DNA from: Posidonia oceanica
Taxonomy: Eukaryota > Streptophyta > Magnoliopsida > Alismatales > Posidoniaceae
Direction of reading: 5' to 3'
Assembly (NCBI GenBank): GCA_037176725.1
Contig: JAZBRS010000039.1
Span: forward strand, 20,434,001 to 20,498,000
Length of the DNA: 64,000 bases
This document shows positions 43,385 through 54,243 of this stretch, piece by piece. Numbering within the stretch: position 1 is the first letter of the stretch; the number at the start of each line of letters is the position of its first letter. A model generated the notes under the pieces. It saw only the letters and a program-made list of their open reading frames with translations. It ran no database searches and had not been told where the DNA came from. The translations under genes were made by a program, and so were the position numbers.

Positions 43385-44895
43385 CGCATGACCAACCAGG
43401 GTTGCGCTTGCTTGTTCCTCAGTCGAGGACAAGCCTGCCGCTTCGCGTGACTTGTTGGGGTCACGCCTACTTGTTCCTCAGTCGAGGACAAGCCTGCCGC
43501 TTCGCGTGACCTACCAGGGTCACGCCTGCTTGTTCCTCGATCGAGGACAAGCCTTCCACTTCGTGTGACCTGCCGGGGTCGCACCTGCTTGTTCCTCGGT
43601 CCAGGACAAGCCTGCCATTTCGCGTGACCTGTCGGGGTCGCACTTGCTTGTTCCTCGGTCAGGACAAGCCTGCCGCTTCGCGTGACCTGTTGGGGTCGCG
43701 CCTGCTTGTTTCTCAGTCGAGGACAAGCCTGCCGCTTCATGTGACCTGCCGGGGTCGCACTTGCTTGTTCCTCAAGCCTACTGCTTCGTGTGACCTGCCG
43801 GGGTTGCGCCTGCTTGTTCCTCGGTCGAGGACAAGCCTGCCGCTTTACGTGACCTGCCAGGGTCGCGCCTACTTGTTCCTTAGTCGAGGACAAGCCTGCC
43901 GTTTCGCGTGACCTGCTAGGGTCTCGTCTGCTTGTTCCTCGGGCAAGGACAAGCCTGCTTGCTTCCTCGGGCGAGGACAGGCCTTCTCCTTTTGCGAGAC
44001 CTGCTGGAGTCCCGCCAGCTTGTTTCCTCGGGCGAGGACAAGCCTTCTTGCTTCCTTGGGTGAGGACAAGCCTTCTCCTTTCGCGTGACCTGTTGGGGTC
44101 TCGCCTGCTTGTTTCCTCGAGCAAGGACAAGCCTGCTTGCTTCCTCGGGCAAGGACAAGCCTTCTCCTTTCGCGAGACCTGCTGGGGTCCCGCCTGCTTG
44201 TTTCCTCGGGTGAGGACAAGCCTGCTTGCTTCCTCAAGCGAGGGCAAGCTTTCTCCTTTCGAGAGACCTGCTAGGGTCTCGCCTGCTTATTCCTCGGGCG
44301 AGGACAAACCTACTTGCTTCCTTAGGCAAGGACAAGCCTTCTCCTTTCGCGAGACTTGTTGGGGTCCCATGTGCTTGTTTCCTCAAGCGAGGACAAGCCT
44401 TCTCCTTTTGCAAGACCTGCCGGGGTCCCACCAACTTGTTCCTCGGGTGAGGACAAGCCTGCTTGCTTCCTCGGGCGAGGGCGAGCCTTTCTCCTTGCAT
44501 GACTCTCCGGAGTCCCGCGTGCTTGTTTCCTCGGTCGAGGACTAGCCTTTGTCTTCCCGTGTGCTTGCTTCCTCGATCGAGGGCGAGCCTTTCTCCTTGC
44601 ATGACCTGCCGGGGTCCTACCTTCTTGCTTCCTCGGTCGAGGGCAAGCCTTGTGCTTCGCGTGACCTGTTGTGGTCCCATGCACTTGTTTCCTCGATCGA
44701 GGACAAGCCTTTCTGCTTCGCGTGACCTGCTGGGGTCCCGCGTGCTTATTTCCTCGGTCGAGGACAAGCCTTTTGCTTCGCGTGATCTGCTGGGGTCCCG
44801 CGCAATTGTTTCCTCGATCGAGGACAAGCCTTTTGCTTCACGTGACCTGCTTGGGTCCCACGTGCTTGCTTCCTTGGTCAAGGACAAGCCTTTCC
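43385..44895 (+). repeat. ~60-bp tandem array with two hairpins per monomer
   Basis: About 24 monomers of 55-65 bp. Each has a TGACC/GGTCA-type hairpin (e.g. 43445-43466 and 43504-43526) and a CTTGT-CCTCG/CGAGG-ACAAG hairpin. Variants keep pairing in part: AGACC/GGTCT near 44260-44280, GACTC/GAGTC near 44498, and CCTTG/CAAGG near 44872. Some monomers have mismatches. On the minus strand the array gives long repetitive Arg/Lys/Pro/Glu-rich frames that are artefacts. Monomers left of about 43950 and right of it differ (TTCCTCGGTCGAGG versus TTTCCTCGGGCGAGG), so there were two expansions. Confidence 0.88.
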
Positions 44896-45689
44896 CTCCG
44901 GGCTGGCTGCAATAACTGCTCGGTTGACACCGGTCATATTGTCTCCCCCTTTGCTTTTTTCAGGCTGGCAGCCCTAACTACTCGGTTGATGCCCATCAAA
45001 ATGTCTACTCTAGGCTGGCAGCCCAAACTGCTCGGTTGACAACCATCATAGTTGTCCAACTTTTTCTTTCAATGCTAAGGGCGTTTCGGCTGTCCCCTGG
45101 TATCGTCCTCTTGATACAAGGGGCATCTTATTTTGCTGTCCTCGGTATCTTCTTTGGTTTGGTTGCCCTACCTACCTGGATGACATCCGTCACCATGTCA
45201 GGCGTCTTTCCTCGGGTTGATAACCCAAACTATCCAGTGACGAGTCCGTCAACTCCTTGGGATGATAACCCAAACTATCTGTCGATGAGTTCGTTAACTC
45301 ATAATTCATTGCATCAGCATCGCATGTTAGGTAACAGTACCAGCATCCCATGCTAGATAGCAGCATCAGCATCACATATACACTATCATCGCAAGCTTTC
45401 CCCAGCAGGGTTGCATCTCGCATTACATCAGCATGCATCGCCCGCGCCTCCATTAGTGGAGTTCAGTGTAGCAAGCATCAGTGCAGCTTTTTGCATCATG
45501 CATCAGCATCGCATCATGCACCAGCATCTTCATACATCTGCATTCGGCAACGGGTCATGACTTTTGGTGCATCCGCCGAATAAGTGACTCATGCCAACAT
45601 CGTTGTGCTCTTGCCGGTGTCGGATGGGGTGTCTCGTCTACCCTGAGCAGCGGCCTCGGTTCCCTTGACCACGCTCATGGAGGGGTATC
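44896..45689 (+). other. Element 2 3' untranslated end with polypurine tract
   Basis: More small hairpins occur: GACAAC/GTTGTC (about 45038-45056), TGACAT/ATGTCA (about 45179-45200) and GATA/TATC pairs in a tandem pair of units (about 45214-45300). GCATCAGCATC runs (45310-45540) and CATCCGCCGAATAAGT (about 45570) match element 1. The polypurine tract CATGGAGGGGTATC ends at 45689. Confidence 0.65.
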
Positions 45690-48665
45690 TGTAGACACCC
45701 CGTTTTGACGAGCTTTTCAACTGAAGAATCTCAGGAAGTCTGCTCAAAAGATTGCTCAGAAGTTGGCTCGGAGGATCCTATTCCAGACCTACCCAAAATC
45801 CTACCCAGACTTAACCTAAAACCTCTCCAAAACCCTTCACATTTTAACCCAAAATCTAACCTAAGTCAAGCCCAAGCTCATTTTCAGCTGGCCCACTGAG
45901 CTGCACAGTTGGTCGCCGCATGCAGGGGCGACTCAGACCTGTCGCCACTATTAGAGGCGACTAGGTCAGGCGCCACTGCACCAAGCAACAGAACCTACAA
46001 ATCAGTGTGCCGTTCGAACCCATCCTGCGTAGCCGTTGCCGGCCGCCTCTCTCCTCCAACTCCTCCGCACTCATTCGCTACACCAACTACACGACAAATC
46101 TACTTACTCGGCACCCCCGGCCGCTGATTTTCCAGCTCTCACAAGCCTCTTCCTCGCCATTTGAACCCATTTCGCCGGCCTCCCTCCTAGCCTCCTCGAC
46201 GTCAACACCTAGAGCCGGCCTTGACTCGTGCCTCCCTTGCCACTCCATCGGCTCGTGAGACCCGCTCTCATGCTCCCTCACTGTGTCGCTTCCTCCTCGT
46301 ACCCAATGCCGCCCTTTCAACAAAACCATCCCTCTGCACGAGAACCCACCATCGCTAGTTGCTCACACACGAACCACCAGCCCTTTACACTAAAAAACCA
46401 GAGTGAATCCCCACTCTAGACCCCAAATCCCCCCCAAAGTAAGTTCGTGAGTGATCCCAGAGTGTTCCCGAGCCTTTCCTGAGTGTGTTCGAGCATCCCG
46501 GAAGCCTCCCCGAGCCACGCCGACGTCGTCTTCCTCAGCTCCGGCGTCTTCTCCGACGGCCTCCGTTGCACCGACGAGCGACAAAAGGTAGGTCCGCCCC
46601 TACCTTGTATGTCTGAGGGTCTGGGAAGGTTCCCGGACACCTCCCCTCTCTTTCCCCGCATTCTGTTTGCATGGAGGCGCTCTCGGCTGGCCCAACAGCC
46701 GATGACGCGCGAGCCGCCGGCGAAGGTGGGAAGGAGGCTCCAGCCTCCCTCTTTCGCCCGAAATAGCCTCCTCGCATCCTCCTCGATGCCTCGGTGCTTC
46801 TCAGTTGGAGCTACGCTCCTTCGATCGCCTCTGTGGCCGGAGAGCGGCGAGCTCCGGCGGCCAATCAAGGAGGAGGTGGGTGGACCGCCTCGGTCCACCA
46901 TTTCCCACATCGATGGTGTGGCTGGGTTCGTGGGAGCACTGGCGTGCTTCCCTGACCCTCCGACGATTTTTCTGCTCCATCCAGCTGGCGGAATTGGCCA
47001 TTGAAGTCCGGTGAACGGACTGCCAGGTCAGTCGCCCCCTTAGTCGGCAACTGACCTGCAACCGCTAGTGTCTGTCGGCCGGACTTTGGGTCGTTGCTCC
47101 GGCCGACTCAATGGTCCTTTTTGCAAGTCATTATATGCTTGTGTTCCTGGTATTATGATCTACATGTCTATGGTTTTAGATTTCTATTTGGCTCCCTTTT
47201 GAGTCTTGGGCAAGGTCTGGAAGATCGCTGTTTCGGCTACCGAAGTTGCAAGTCTGTCACCCCCTCAACGGGCGACTGGTCTGCAACTCCAATCAGCCAT
47301 CCGACCGATTTCAGGCCACTATACCTCGCGACTCGCTTCATGTTTTTTAGATCTGAATGCATGGATGGATTTCAGTATGTTTTGACTGCATATCTGTATG
47401 CTTAGATCTATTTTTCGCATTTGATTTCTGCCTCGTATTTGGCGATGAAATCCACTGTCTAGGACCTTATGTACGGCTGTCGCCTGCATTAGGGGCTACT
47501 AGCCCCCACGCCCCCTAGTGCAGCGACTCAACTTGCAGTTTCAGCAGAGGGTGAGCCACCCATTTTGCCGCCTTGCCACCTTGCCAATCTGTTTGCATGT
47601 TTGAATCTTACTTTGATTTTGAAATTGGATGTCTGTTCTGTGGATTCCATGTTTCAATTTCTAGTTTTGGTATCGTTTTCCACTTCTTTTGTGGCCATGA
47701 ACGCCTCTGTGTGGTGAGCAGGGCTAGTCTTTCAGACGCCTGCCCTCCCGGTGATCAGCCTAGCCGCCCCTCAGGCCGGCGACCATGGCTCTGATCCAGA
47801 CAGGGTGTTCAGCCACCCATTCGCCACCTTGTCGCTTTATCGCCTTGATTTCACAACTTGCTTTCTACATTATGCTTACTGTCTTGATTGTGATCAGTGG
47901 CTTTTCAAGTTTTATTTTCCGCTTTGCATCTTTTATCGCCCCTTCGTGGCCACGAATGCTGCTGTGTGGGGAGCAGAGCCTCTGTCTCCAGCACCCCCTG
48001 ACCGGTGACCAGCCCAGACACCCCTGAGACAGGCAGCTCCTGCCCTGATCCAAACAGAGTGTCCGGCCACCCTATCATCGTTTCTCGCTCGCCGGATTAG
48101 CTGTTTCTAGCATCTGTTTTGTTTTTCTGACGTTGTTCATCATACTTTACGATGCTTTGATTTAATCGATCGCTTTCAAGCATGTTTTGCTAAACTTGCA
48201 TGGTTTGCAATTGCATCCTGCATACCGCCCCCAAGCAAATATAAATCGGCACTAACCTTCCAACATTTTGCCACACAAGAGCGGAAAAGCCTAGAAAGAC
48301 CGACTCTTCGGGCATGTCGGGGGTGCCTAACCCCTTCCCCGCATGTAACAAGAGTCCTTACCCTTTCTCTAGGCTACATTGACCTTGTGTCATATCCATT
48401 TGGGCCGGATTGACATGTTTTTTCGCATTGCTTCAGTTTTACTCACATGTTTTCTCTCGGTTTTCCTAGTCTTCCCGTTTTTAATTGATTAGGTGGCGAC
48501 TCCCTTTTCCTTTGCATTTTGCACTGATTTCCTGGTGTTTTCAAGTCGAGTTTCTCCCCAGATTCACCGCTGACCGCGACTTCTCCCCTCTCTTTCACGA
48601 CATGATCGCACACGAGCTATGGCAGCATGCGAGATCCGTCGTGGCCGGGCGGGAGGATGGTCACA
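45690..48665 (+). mobile_element. LTR B, 3' LTR of element 2 (3.0 kb)
   Basis: It begins TGTAGACACCCCG after the polypurine tract and ends GATGGTCACA, just before CTAGA. Its part from 47312 matches the 5' LTR remnant at 19403-20742. A GC-rich section (about 45900-47100) has several open frames on both strands but no recognisable protein. It carries the conserved block (48287-48362) and TGGCGACTC (48493-48501). The first 12 bases resemble LTR A and LTR C starts, while most of the LTR is unrelated to LTR A. Confidence 0.92.
48287..48362 (+). other. Conserved two-hairpin block (copy 5, 3' LTR B)
   Basis: CCGA-CTCT-TCGG, then CGGGGGTGCC ... CCCCTTCCCCG. It agrees with the 5' LTR B copy except for a few transitions. 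Confidence 0.8.
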
Positions 48666-50881
48666 CTAGAAACACAAATCGAAAATTGGAGCTACTAGCT
48701 ATCAGCTCCCAGAACCACATAGCTACCTCTCTTGGCAGTCCTAAAATCTGAAGTCTGCAAAGGCACCAAGTCTGCAAAATTCTATAGCAGAGAAGCACAC
48801 AATTCCTTTTTAAAAACATGCTTTTCAAACCCTCTTTTTTTTCTTTTCTTTCAAAACACATGCATTCTTTAAAATCCATTATGCACCCTTGGGATGGCTA
48901 CTTTATGCCAAGCCAAGTCTAGAAAACCACCACAAAATCGCTTCTCAAAACCATGGTCCTTCTTGACAAAAATCGGAAAATCTGAATACAAGTACAGAAA
49001 AACCACAACACACACACCCAGTGTCAAAACTAGTCATGCCGTTGTGGCCACAAGCAGCCGACCAGCCAACAAGCAGCTGCCGAAGCACATTGCACGACCA
49101 TAGACGAGCCACCCTGTGCAAGAACTACTCCATCCTGGGTCCCTACTCTAAGGACCCTCCAAAGTCTACTCTAGGACAAAACACAGGGTACGTCCCTTTT
49201 GACGTCTTCAACTCGGGCCACCTGGGTCCTCTACCTGGCCCAACCACTCAGCAGTCACAACCTTGAACCTGTACCTCACCCTCTAGGGGTATGAGTCGTC
49301 CTTGGTTTGCCAGTACAGTGCCACGGTCCTGTGACTCCTACAACTCAGCAACCACGACCTCAGACTCGCACCTGGCCCTCCAGAGGTATCAGCCAACCCT
49401 GGTCCACCAGTGCTATCCGGCCTTTGTGGTTCCGACCAAAAACCACGAAAAACCTTGAAAATCAATTTTCCCAATCCTTTTGTAAATTTATGCAATTTTC
49501 TTTTTAAAATCTTTTCCAAAATTCCCAAAAACATTTCCAAAATTCAAAACAATATTTTATATCTCAAAACCAACATAAAAAGGCCGAAAAAATAGGTCTG
49601 GCCCATTACCAGGCTCGAGCCACGCCGACTAGGCGTGCTAGGGGCATCTACTGGTGCCCCAAGCAAGCCAGGTGTGCCACCCAGGCGCGCCGATGGGTTG
49701 CACTGGCAAGTTGCGCTACCCAAGTGCGCCAGATCCTCAACAACTATTAGTAAACAAAAAAAAACAGAGGAACCCAAAGAATCGCCGGTTTTGGTAATCA
49801 CAACCGGTCTCTACATAAGCCACCAAAAATTCCACAAAATATATCAAAACGAATAACTCGAAGTAATCTACCATTTGGGACAAAAATCATGAAAATCCGA
49901 CACTCGTAGCTCAAGATATAAAAGATCAAAGCACGGAAGCTCAAATGGCCAACTGTATCATGCAATCGAGAAAAACCTCCAAAAAATCCACTAAAAATAT
50001 CCAAAAATTATGAAATCACTACATACATCAAGATCACACCAAGCAACATATTTGCATCAAAATAAAGCTTAAAAGAGAGAAATTGTTGGGGTAGAACGTG
50101 TACCTTGCCGAAGTTTTGTCATCCAAGGTGTTTTCGACGATGTTCCCGTAACCCCACCACCCCGACGACGCAATGGCGACAACTGTGAGCTTCCCCCCTC
50201 ACAAGCAAGCCTCTCTCCCTCTCTCTCAATTCCCTCCTCCTTCCACTATTTCTCTCTCTCTTCTTTCTTTCTTCCTCTGTTTCTCTCGAGCCTTCTCTTC
50301 TTTTCTTTCTTTCTTTTTTTTTCTTTTTGCATGCCTCCTGCACAAAACCCCTCTGCCTCCTTTTATAACACTCATGTCCAACATCTTCCTTAAAACACAG
50401 GCACGAGCATGCATAAAGAAATTTGCGGGCTCAAGGTGCACAGTGCTCATGCGTAAGAAAAAGAAAAGAAAGAATCACGGGCTGCATTGTGACATTTTAG
50501 CATTATGTTCTTTCCTTGACCCCACACATTCACGGGTCACAATATACCAAAGTACCACACAACACAAAGAACCAGGAAAACCACAAATGTGACAGGAGGG
50601 AACAAACACAAATTCATCATGATTACTTAATGAATGTATTTACAATTACAAGCAATCAAACTCCAATCCACCCAGAATACACTTACACAGGAATCAATTC
50701 CCCCAAATCAAATCATATAGTATTCTAAATTCTAAACTAACGGGCCACGCCTGCATTTCACGCCGGTAAACCGTGCCACCAATCCGTGCTCACAATGCTC
50801 GCCACCGACTTGCGCTAGAATTTCACGCTAAATATTCACACCAAATATACCCGCTAGTTCTAGATAGACCAAGATATTACA
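48666..50881 (-). mobile_element. Probable part of a minus-strand LTR, unclassified
   Basis: Read on the minus strand the segment could start TGTAATATCTTGG (complement of 50869-50881), has a good TATA box (TTATAAAA, complement of 50361-50368) about 510 bases in, followed by a GA-rich stretch, which is an LTR-like layout. Its other end would be beyond element 2, which abuts at 48665. No target duplication could be found and no coding part is present. Repeated words GGTCCTCTACCTGGCC / ACCTGGCCCTCCAGAGGTAT (about 49220-49400) hint at an internal duplication. Confidence 0.35.
50361..50368 (-). promoter_or_regulatory. Candidate TATA box (TTATAAAA), minus strand
   Basis: Located in a GC-mixed setting with a GA-rich (CT-rich on plus) stretch downstream at 50215-50335, as in LTR A. 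It supports the LTR interpretation of 48666-50881. Confidence 0.4.
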
Positions 50882-52094
50882 TATGAACAGTCAACTTGTA
50901 GGAGTTAGTCACTATTTCCACTACTACCATCTGTCATCGACCTTGAGATTCAATTGCAAATTGTTCAAGTGACGAAAATGTCCTAACTATATCAATGATT
51001 AGAATAGCTAAGGGCAAAGTCATCTTTCTTCTTATTCTCTTCACATGAGCAATTGATTCAAATAATTTACGACATAGGCAGATCCTAGAATCCCTAGTCA
51101 TCATCATATAGACAATGTGAATTGCAGGAATATAAAAGAATGAAATGTGGGAACCCCCCAAAATATTTTTCTAGACCCACCTACAAGCTGTGTAGATATT
51201 GTCATACATGGTGGTCCCTCTAATTCCCCCATTTGATGCAATAGAACAATTAGGTTCCATGTGTGGCAGATAGCGTCCTAAATCCTATATGGGTGAATTT
51301 GCAAGAGATTTGGGAATTCCAGTGACTTGGGAAATTAACTCTAGATTTACCTTAACATTAAGTCCACGCCGAACTAAGTAAATCACCCCTCTCTCTTGAT
51401 CAACATTGTTCCAGTCAAAACCATTATAAAATTCTTCTACCAAATGAAGCACCAAATATTGGTCATTTGTGGAGTGTAAAAGATAGTGATATCCTCTAAT
51501 GAGAATTTGTTCCTAAAAGAAATCACTATAAATCCCAAATACTCCATCAAAATTTTTCTCTGGAAACACTCTCCTCGTATAATTTTCATCCATATTACTC
51601 AATTTGTGTAAAGGCTAATTAACCACAAAATATGAAATCAATGGCTTTGTACATAATTTTTTTACACTAAACAAAGACTTAACAAGGATTTTCTTACTTC
51701 CCTCGAAGTGGGGGGGATCCAATAGAGACACAATGGTTGTTGCTTATCCGGTGCTTGGGAGGTGTCCGATGGACTTTCCAACACCTGGGCGGCATCCAGA
51801 ACTCGGTAGCGAAACAAAAAACACAGAGACCCCAACTGAAGTTCTAAAATCTTGATGCACAGAAGAAATGAAATCAAGGCTGATGAAGATTCGACACTTG
51901 GGAGGCGTCCAACGGGCTTTCCGATGACTGGCAGGTGACTAGTTGACGGAGTCGATATTCCAGTGAAAGGGTGGTCGTTGTTTACAAAGAAGAAGGGCAC
52001 GAAAGAAGAAGAAGTTTGAGAAATTTTTAAGTTTAGAACAGGATATGGGATATTTATGTAATAATTGGAAAAATTGTCAATTTTACCCTGCACT
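50882..52094. other. Unclassified AT-rich sequence
   Basis: No recognisable gene. A 143-residue frame on the minus strand (51662-52093) has no family I recognise and no support beyond being open. Short words shared with 59890-59950 (GGAGGCGTCC/GGAGGCGCTCC) might mean both ends belong to the Athila-like element, but I could not align them convincingly. Confidence 0.4.
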
Positions 52095-52122
52095 TATATA
52101 TATATATATATATATATATATA
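52095..52122. repeat. (TA)14 microsatellite
   Basis: Pure TA repeat at the left border of the first ~430 bp direct repeat. Confidence 0.95.
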
Positions 52123-52126
52123 GGCC

Positions 52127-52560
52127 AATTATCAGATGAGGCCCGTTTTTACTTTTGCTATTTAAGGTGCTTCATCATCCACCGTTAATAACATATCCCA
52201 TGTTTTAGATTAAATCTAGATTTTGAATTTGCAAAACCACTTATTTTGTAATGGTGGTTTTGTGAATTTTCATTTTCCCACCATTTTCATTTATTGATAG
52301 ATTTTTATGATAACTGAATCACATTAATATCCTGTTTTATATGGTAACTTCAATTTTTTTGATTCATAATGTTTTAGTTTAAATTTAGTTTTAGTTTTAG
52401 TTTCAGTATCACACTTTAATATCCTTTTTATATGGTAATATCGATTTTTTTTATTCGTAACATTTTAGTTTTTTTAGTTTTAGTTTTAGTTTTAGTTTCA
52501 TACTTCCTTATTTTTGTTTCAGTGTTACTACTTTTTTTTAGTTTTAGTTTCAATATTTGG
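52127..52560 (+). repeat. Direct repeat, left copy (~430 bp)
   Basis: It shares with 53395-53815 the order GAGGCCC..TTTACTTTT, TTCATCATCCACCGTTAATA, CATGTTTTAGATTAAAT, GTAATGGTGGTTTTGTGA, and a degenerate TTTTAGTTTTAGTTTCAG tail. The copies differ by many small changes, so the duplication is old. Confidence 0.85.
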
Positions 52561-53394
52561 GACTGTGGTTAGGGCTTTTCTCCCAAACTTCTTGTAAAGC
52601 TCTCACGGGGGTCGTGGCGGTAGCGATGTGAATGGTGGAGGAGGGAGGAGAGACTTTCACAGTGGGGGTGAGGAGGAGGGCAACGGGGGTGAGGGGAGCA
52701 CAGCGGGAGGGGAGGAGGAAAGGGAGGCGGCAAACGTGGAGGGCAAGGCATCGGGGGGAGGAGAGGTCGTCGATGGGGAGGCCGTTAGGAGGGTAGGAGG
52801 ACAGCGCGACGACGAGCGTGGAGGGGAGGGCGAGACCCGCTGGAGGGGAGGAGGACAGGGCCGTGTCTGGGGGGGAGGGGAGGGCATCAGGTGACGCTAG
52901 GGGAGGAGGACAGGACGGCAGTAGCCATGGAGGGGGGGAGGAGGAGGAGGAGGAGGAGGTTATGCTAATGCTAATGCTATTGCCATTCCCTTTCCCATTC
53001 CATCTCGCTCCAACCATGTGCCTAGCGATGTTGTCTTCCGATCTCTTTGTTGCAACACTCGTGGAATTGGGATCGGATGCTCCCCTCATCTACAATAGGA
53101 TGACCTACACCTTTCTCACTCCCCATTAATACCTTCTCCTCATCTTTCGGGGGGAGGGGAGGGCATTGGGGGGAGTTGGGGGCCGACGTCAGGGATGGGA
53201 GGGCATCAAGGGGTGGACGTGGTGGTTGCTACATTTTTTTTTAGGGGGAGGGGGATGGAGGGTTTTAATAATTGAGTGGGAGGGATTTTGAATTTTAAAA
53301 TGAAAATTTTAGGTGGTTTTTTAAAGTGGTTTCTAGTTTGATTAAAATTAAATCATGGGATAATCTTCATGATGGACGGACAGGATCAAGGGCC
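52561..53394. other. GC-rich GGAGG-type core between direct repeats
   Basis: GC-rich purine-biased sequence (GGGGAGGAGG words) on plus. Frames open on both strands (e.g. 52550-53089 minus, Ser/Pro-rich) are low-complexity. The last part (about 53270-53390) returns to AT-rich sequence. It could be captured or simple-sequence-expanded DNA inside a non-autonomous element; no gene call. Confidence 0.4.
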
Positions 53395-53815
53395 TCACTC
53401 GTCCTTACTTTTACTATTTGAGGCCCTTCATCATCCACCGTTAATAACACATCACATGTTTTAGATTAAATGTTAATTTTGAATTAGCAAAACCACCATT
53501 TTTGTAATGGTGGTTTTGTGATTTTTCATTTTCCCTCTATTTTCATTTTGTGATAGTTTTTTATGGTAACTAAATCACATTAATATCGCTTTTTTATGGT
53601 AATTTCAATTTTTTTGATTCGTAATGTTTTAGCTTTAAATTTTGTTTTAGTTTCAGTTTTACACTTTAATGTCCCTTTTTATATGGCAATATCGATTTTT
53701 TTTATTCGTAACATTTTAGTTTTTTAGTTTTAGTTTCAGTTTCAGTTTCATACTTTCTTATTTTGTTTCAGTGTTACTACTCTTTTTAGTTTTAGTTTCA
53801 GTATTTTAGGAATGT
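53395..53815 (+). repeat. Direct repeat, right copy (~420 bp)
   Basis: Second copy of the 52127-52560 repeat in the same orientation. It is followed by a CT/TA microsatellite (about 53845-53873). Confidence 0.85.
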
Positions 53816-53843
53816 AGGGGCCAAATGCCTCTCTAGATATTAA

Positions 53844-53874
<31 letters not shown>

Positions 53875-54149
53875 GGGGCCTGTTTAGATGCATTTGGCCC
53901 TATTTTGTTAAAATGAGGTTTCATGAGATATAACACTGACATAAATTCGTCAATGTCACAGTTTGGTGTGATTTCGTATTAGTATGGTATGATTCTTCAA
54001 ATAGTTTCTCCCTTAATACTTACACGAATTATTATGTTGATGATACACTAACACTCACACGCCACTAGATCATAATCTAATGGCCAAGATGGATTCAAAA
54101 CATAGCCACATGTATTTTATCAAAATGCGGCCACCTAGATCAGAAGCCG

Positions 54150-54152
<3 letters not shown>

Positions 54153-54196
<44 letters not shown>
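54153..54196. repeat. (GT)22 microsatellite
   Basis: Uninterrupted GT repeat just left of the Athila-like pol end. Confidence 0.95.
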
Positions 54197-54199
<3 letters not shown>

Positions 54200-54243
54200 C
54201 ATATAAGACTCAACTATGTACATATTTACAAAATGTCCACGAC

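Larger units (their letters stand above)
19403..48665 (+). mobile_element. Tat/Ogre-like element 2, host of three nested insertions
   Basis: The original parts are: 5' LTR B remnant (19403-20742), PBS (20749-20766), gag (about 21869-24581 and from 30476), pol (to 39908), a 3' ORF (41620-42822), 3' repeats, and 3' LTR B (45690-48665). Insertions: element 1 in the 5' LTR, solo LTR A at 24582-30475, and solo LTR C at 31269-34594. The coding parts are close to element 1's at the protein level, but the frame is broken by many TAG codons and several small indels. The target duplication cannot be checked because the true 5' end lies beyond element 1, outside the window. Confidence 0.9.

Noticed and set aside
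43327..44247. Long minus-strand frame with Arg/Lys/Pro/Glu-rich repeats
   Set aside because: Produced by the 60-bp array, which stays open in several frames on both strands; no globular segment or homologue in element 1.
45900..47061. GC-rich region of LTR B as a possible captured gene exon
   Set aside because: Overlapping frames on both strands, none with a recognisable domain, and it lies inside an LTR with clear borders. A search against transcripts could reopen this.
51662..52093. 143-residue minus-strand frame
   Set aside because: No family recognised, no codon or homology support, and it lies in sequence that may belong to an element end.
52550..53089. Ser/Pro-rich 179-residue minus-strand frame
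   Set aside because: Composition follows the GGAGG simple sequence; no recognisable domain.
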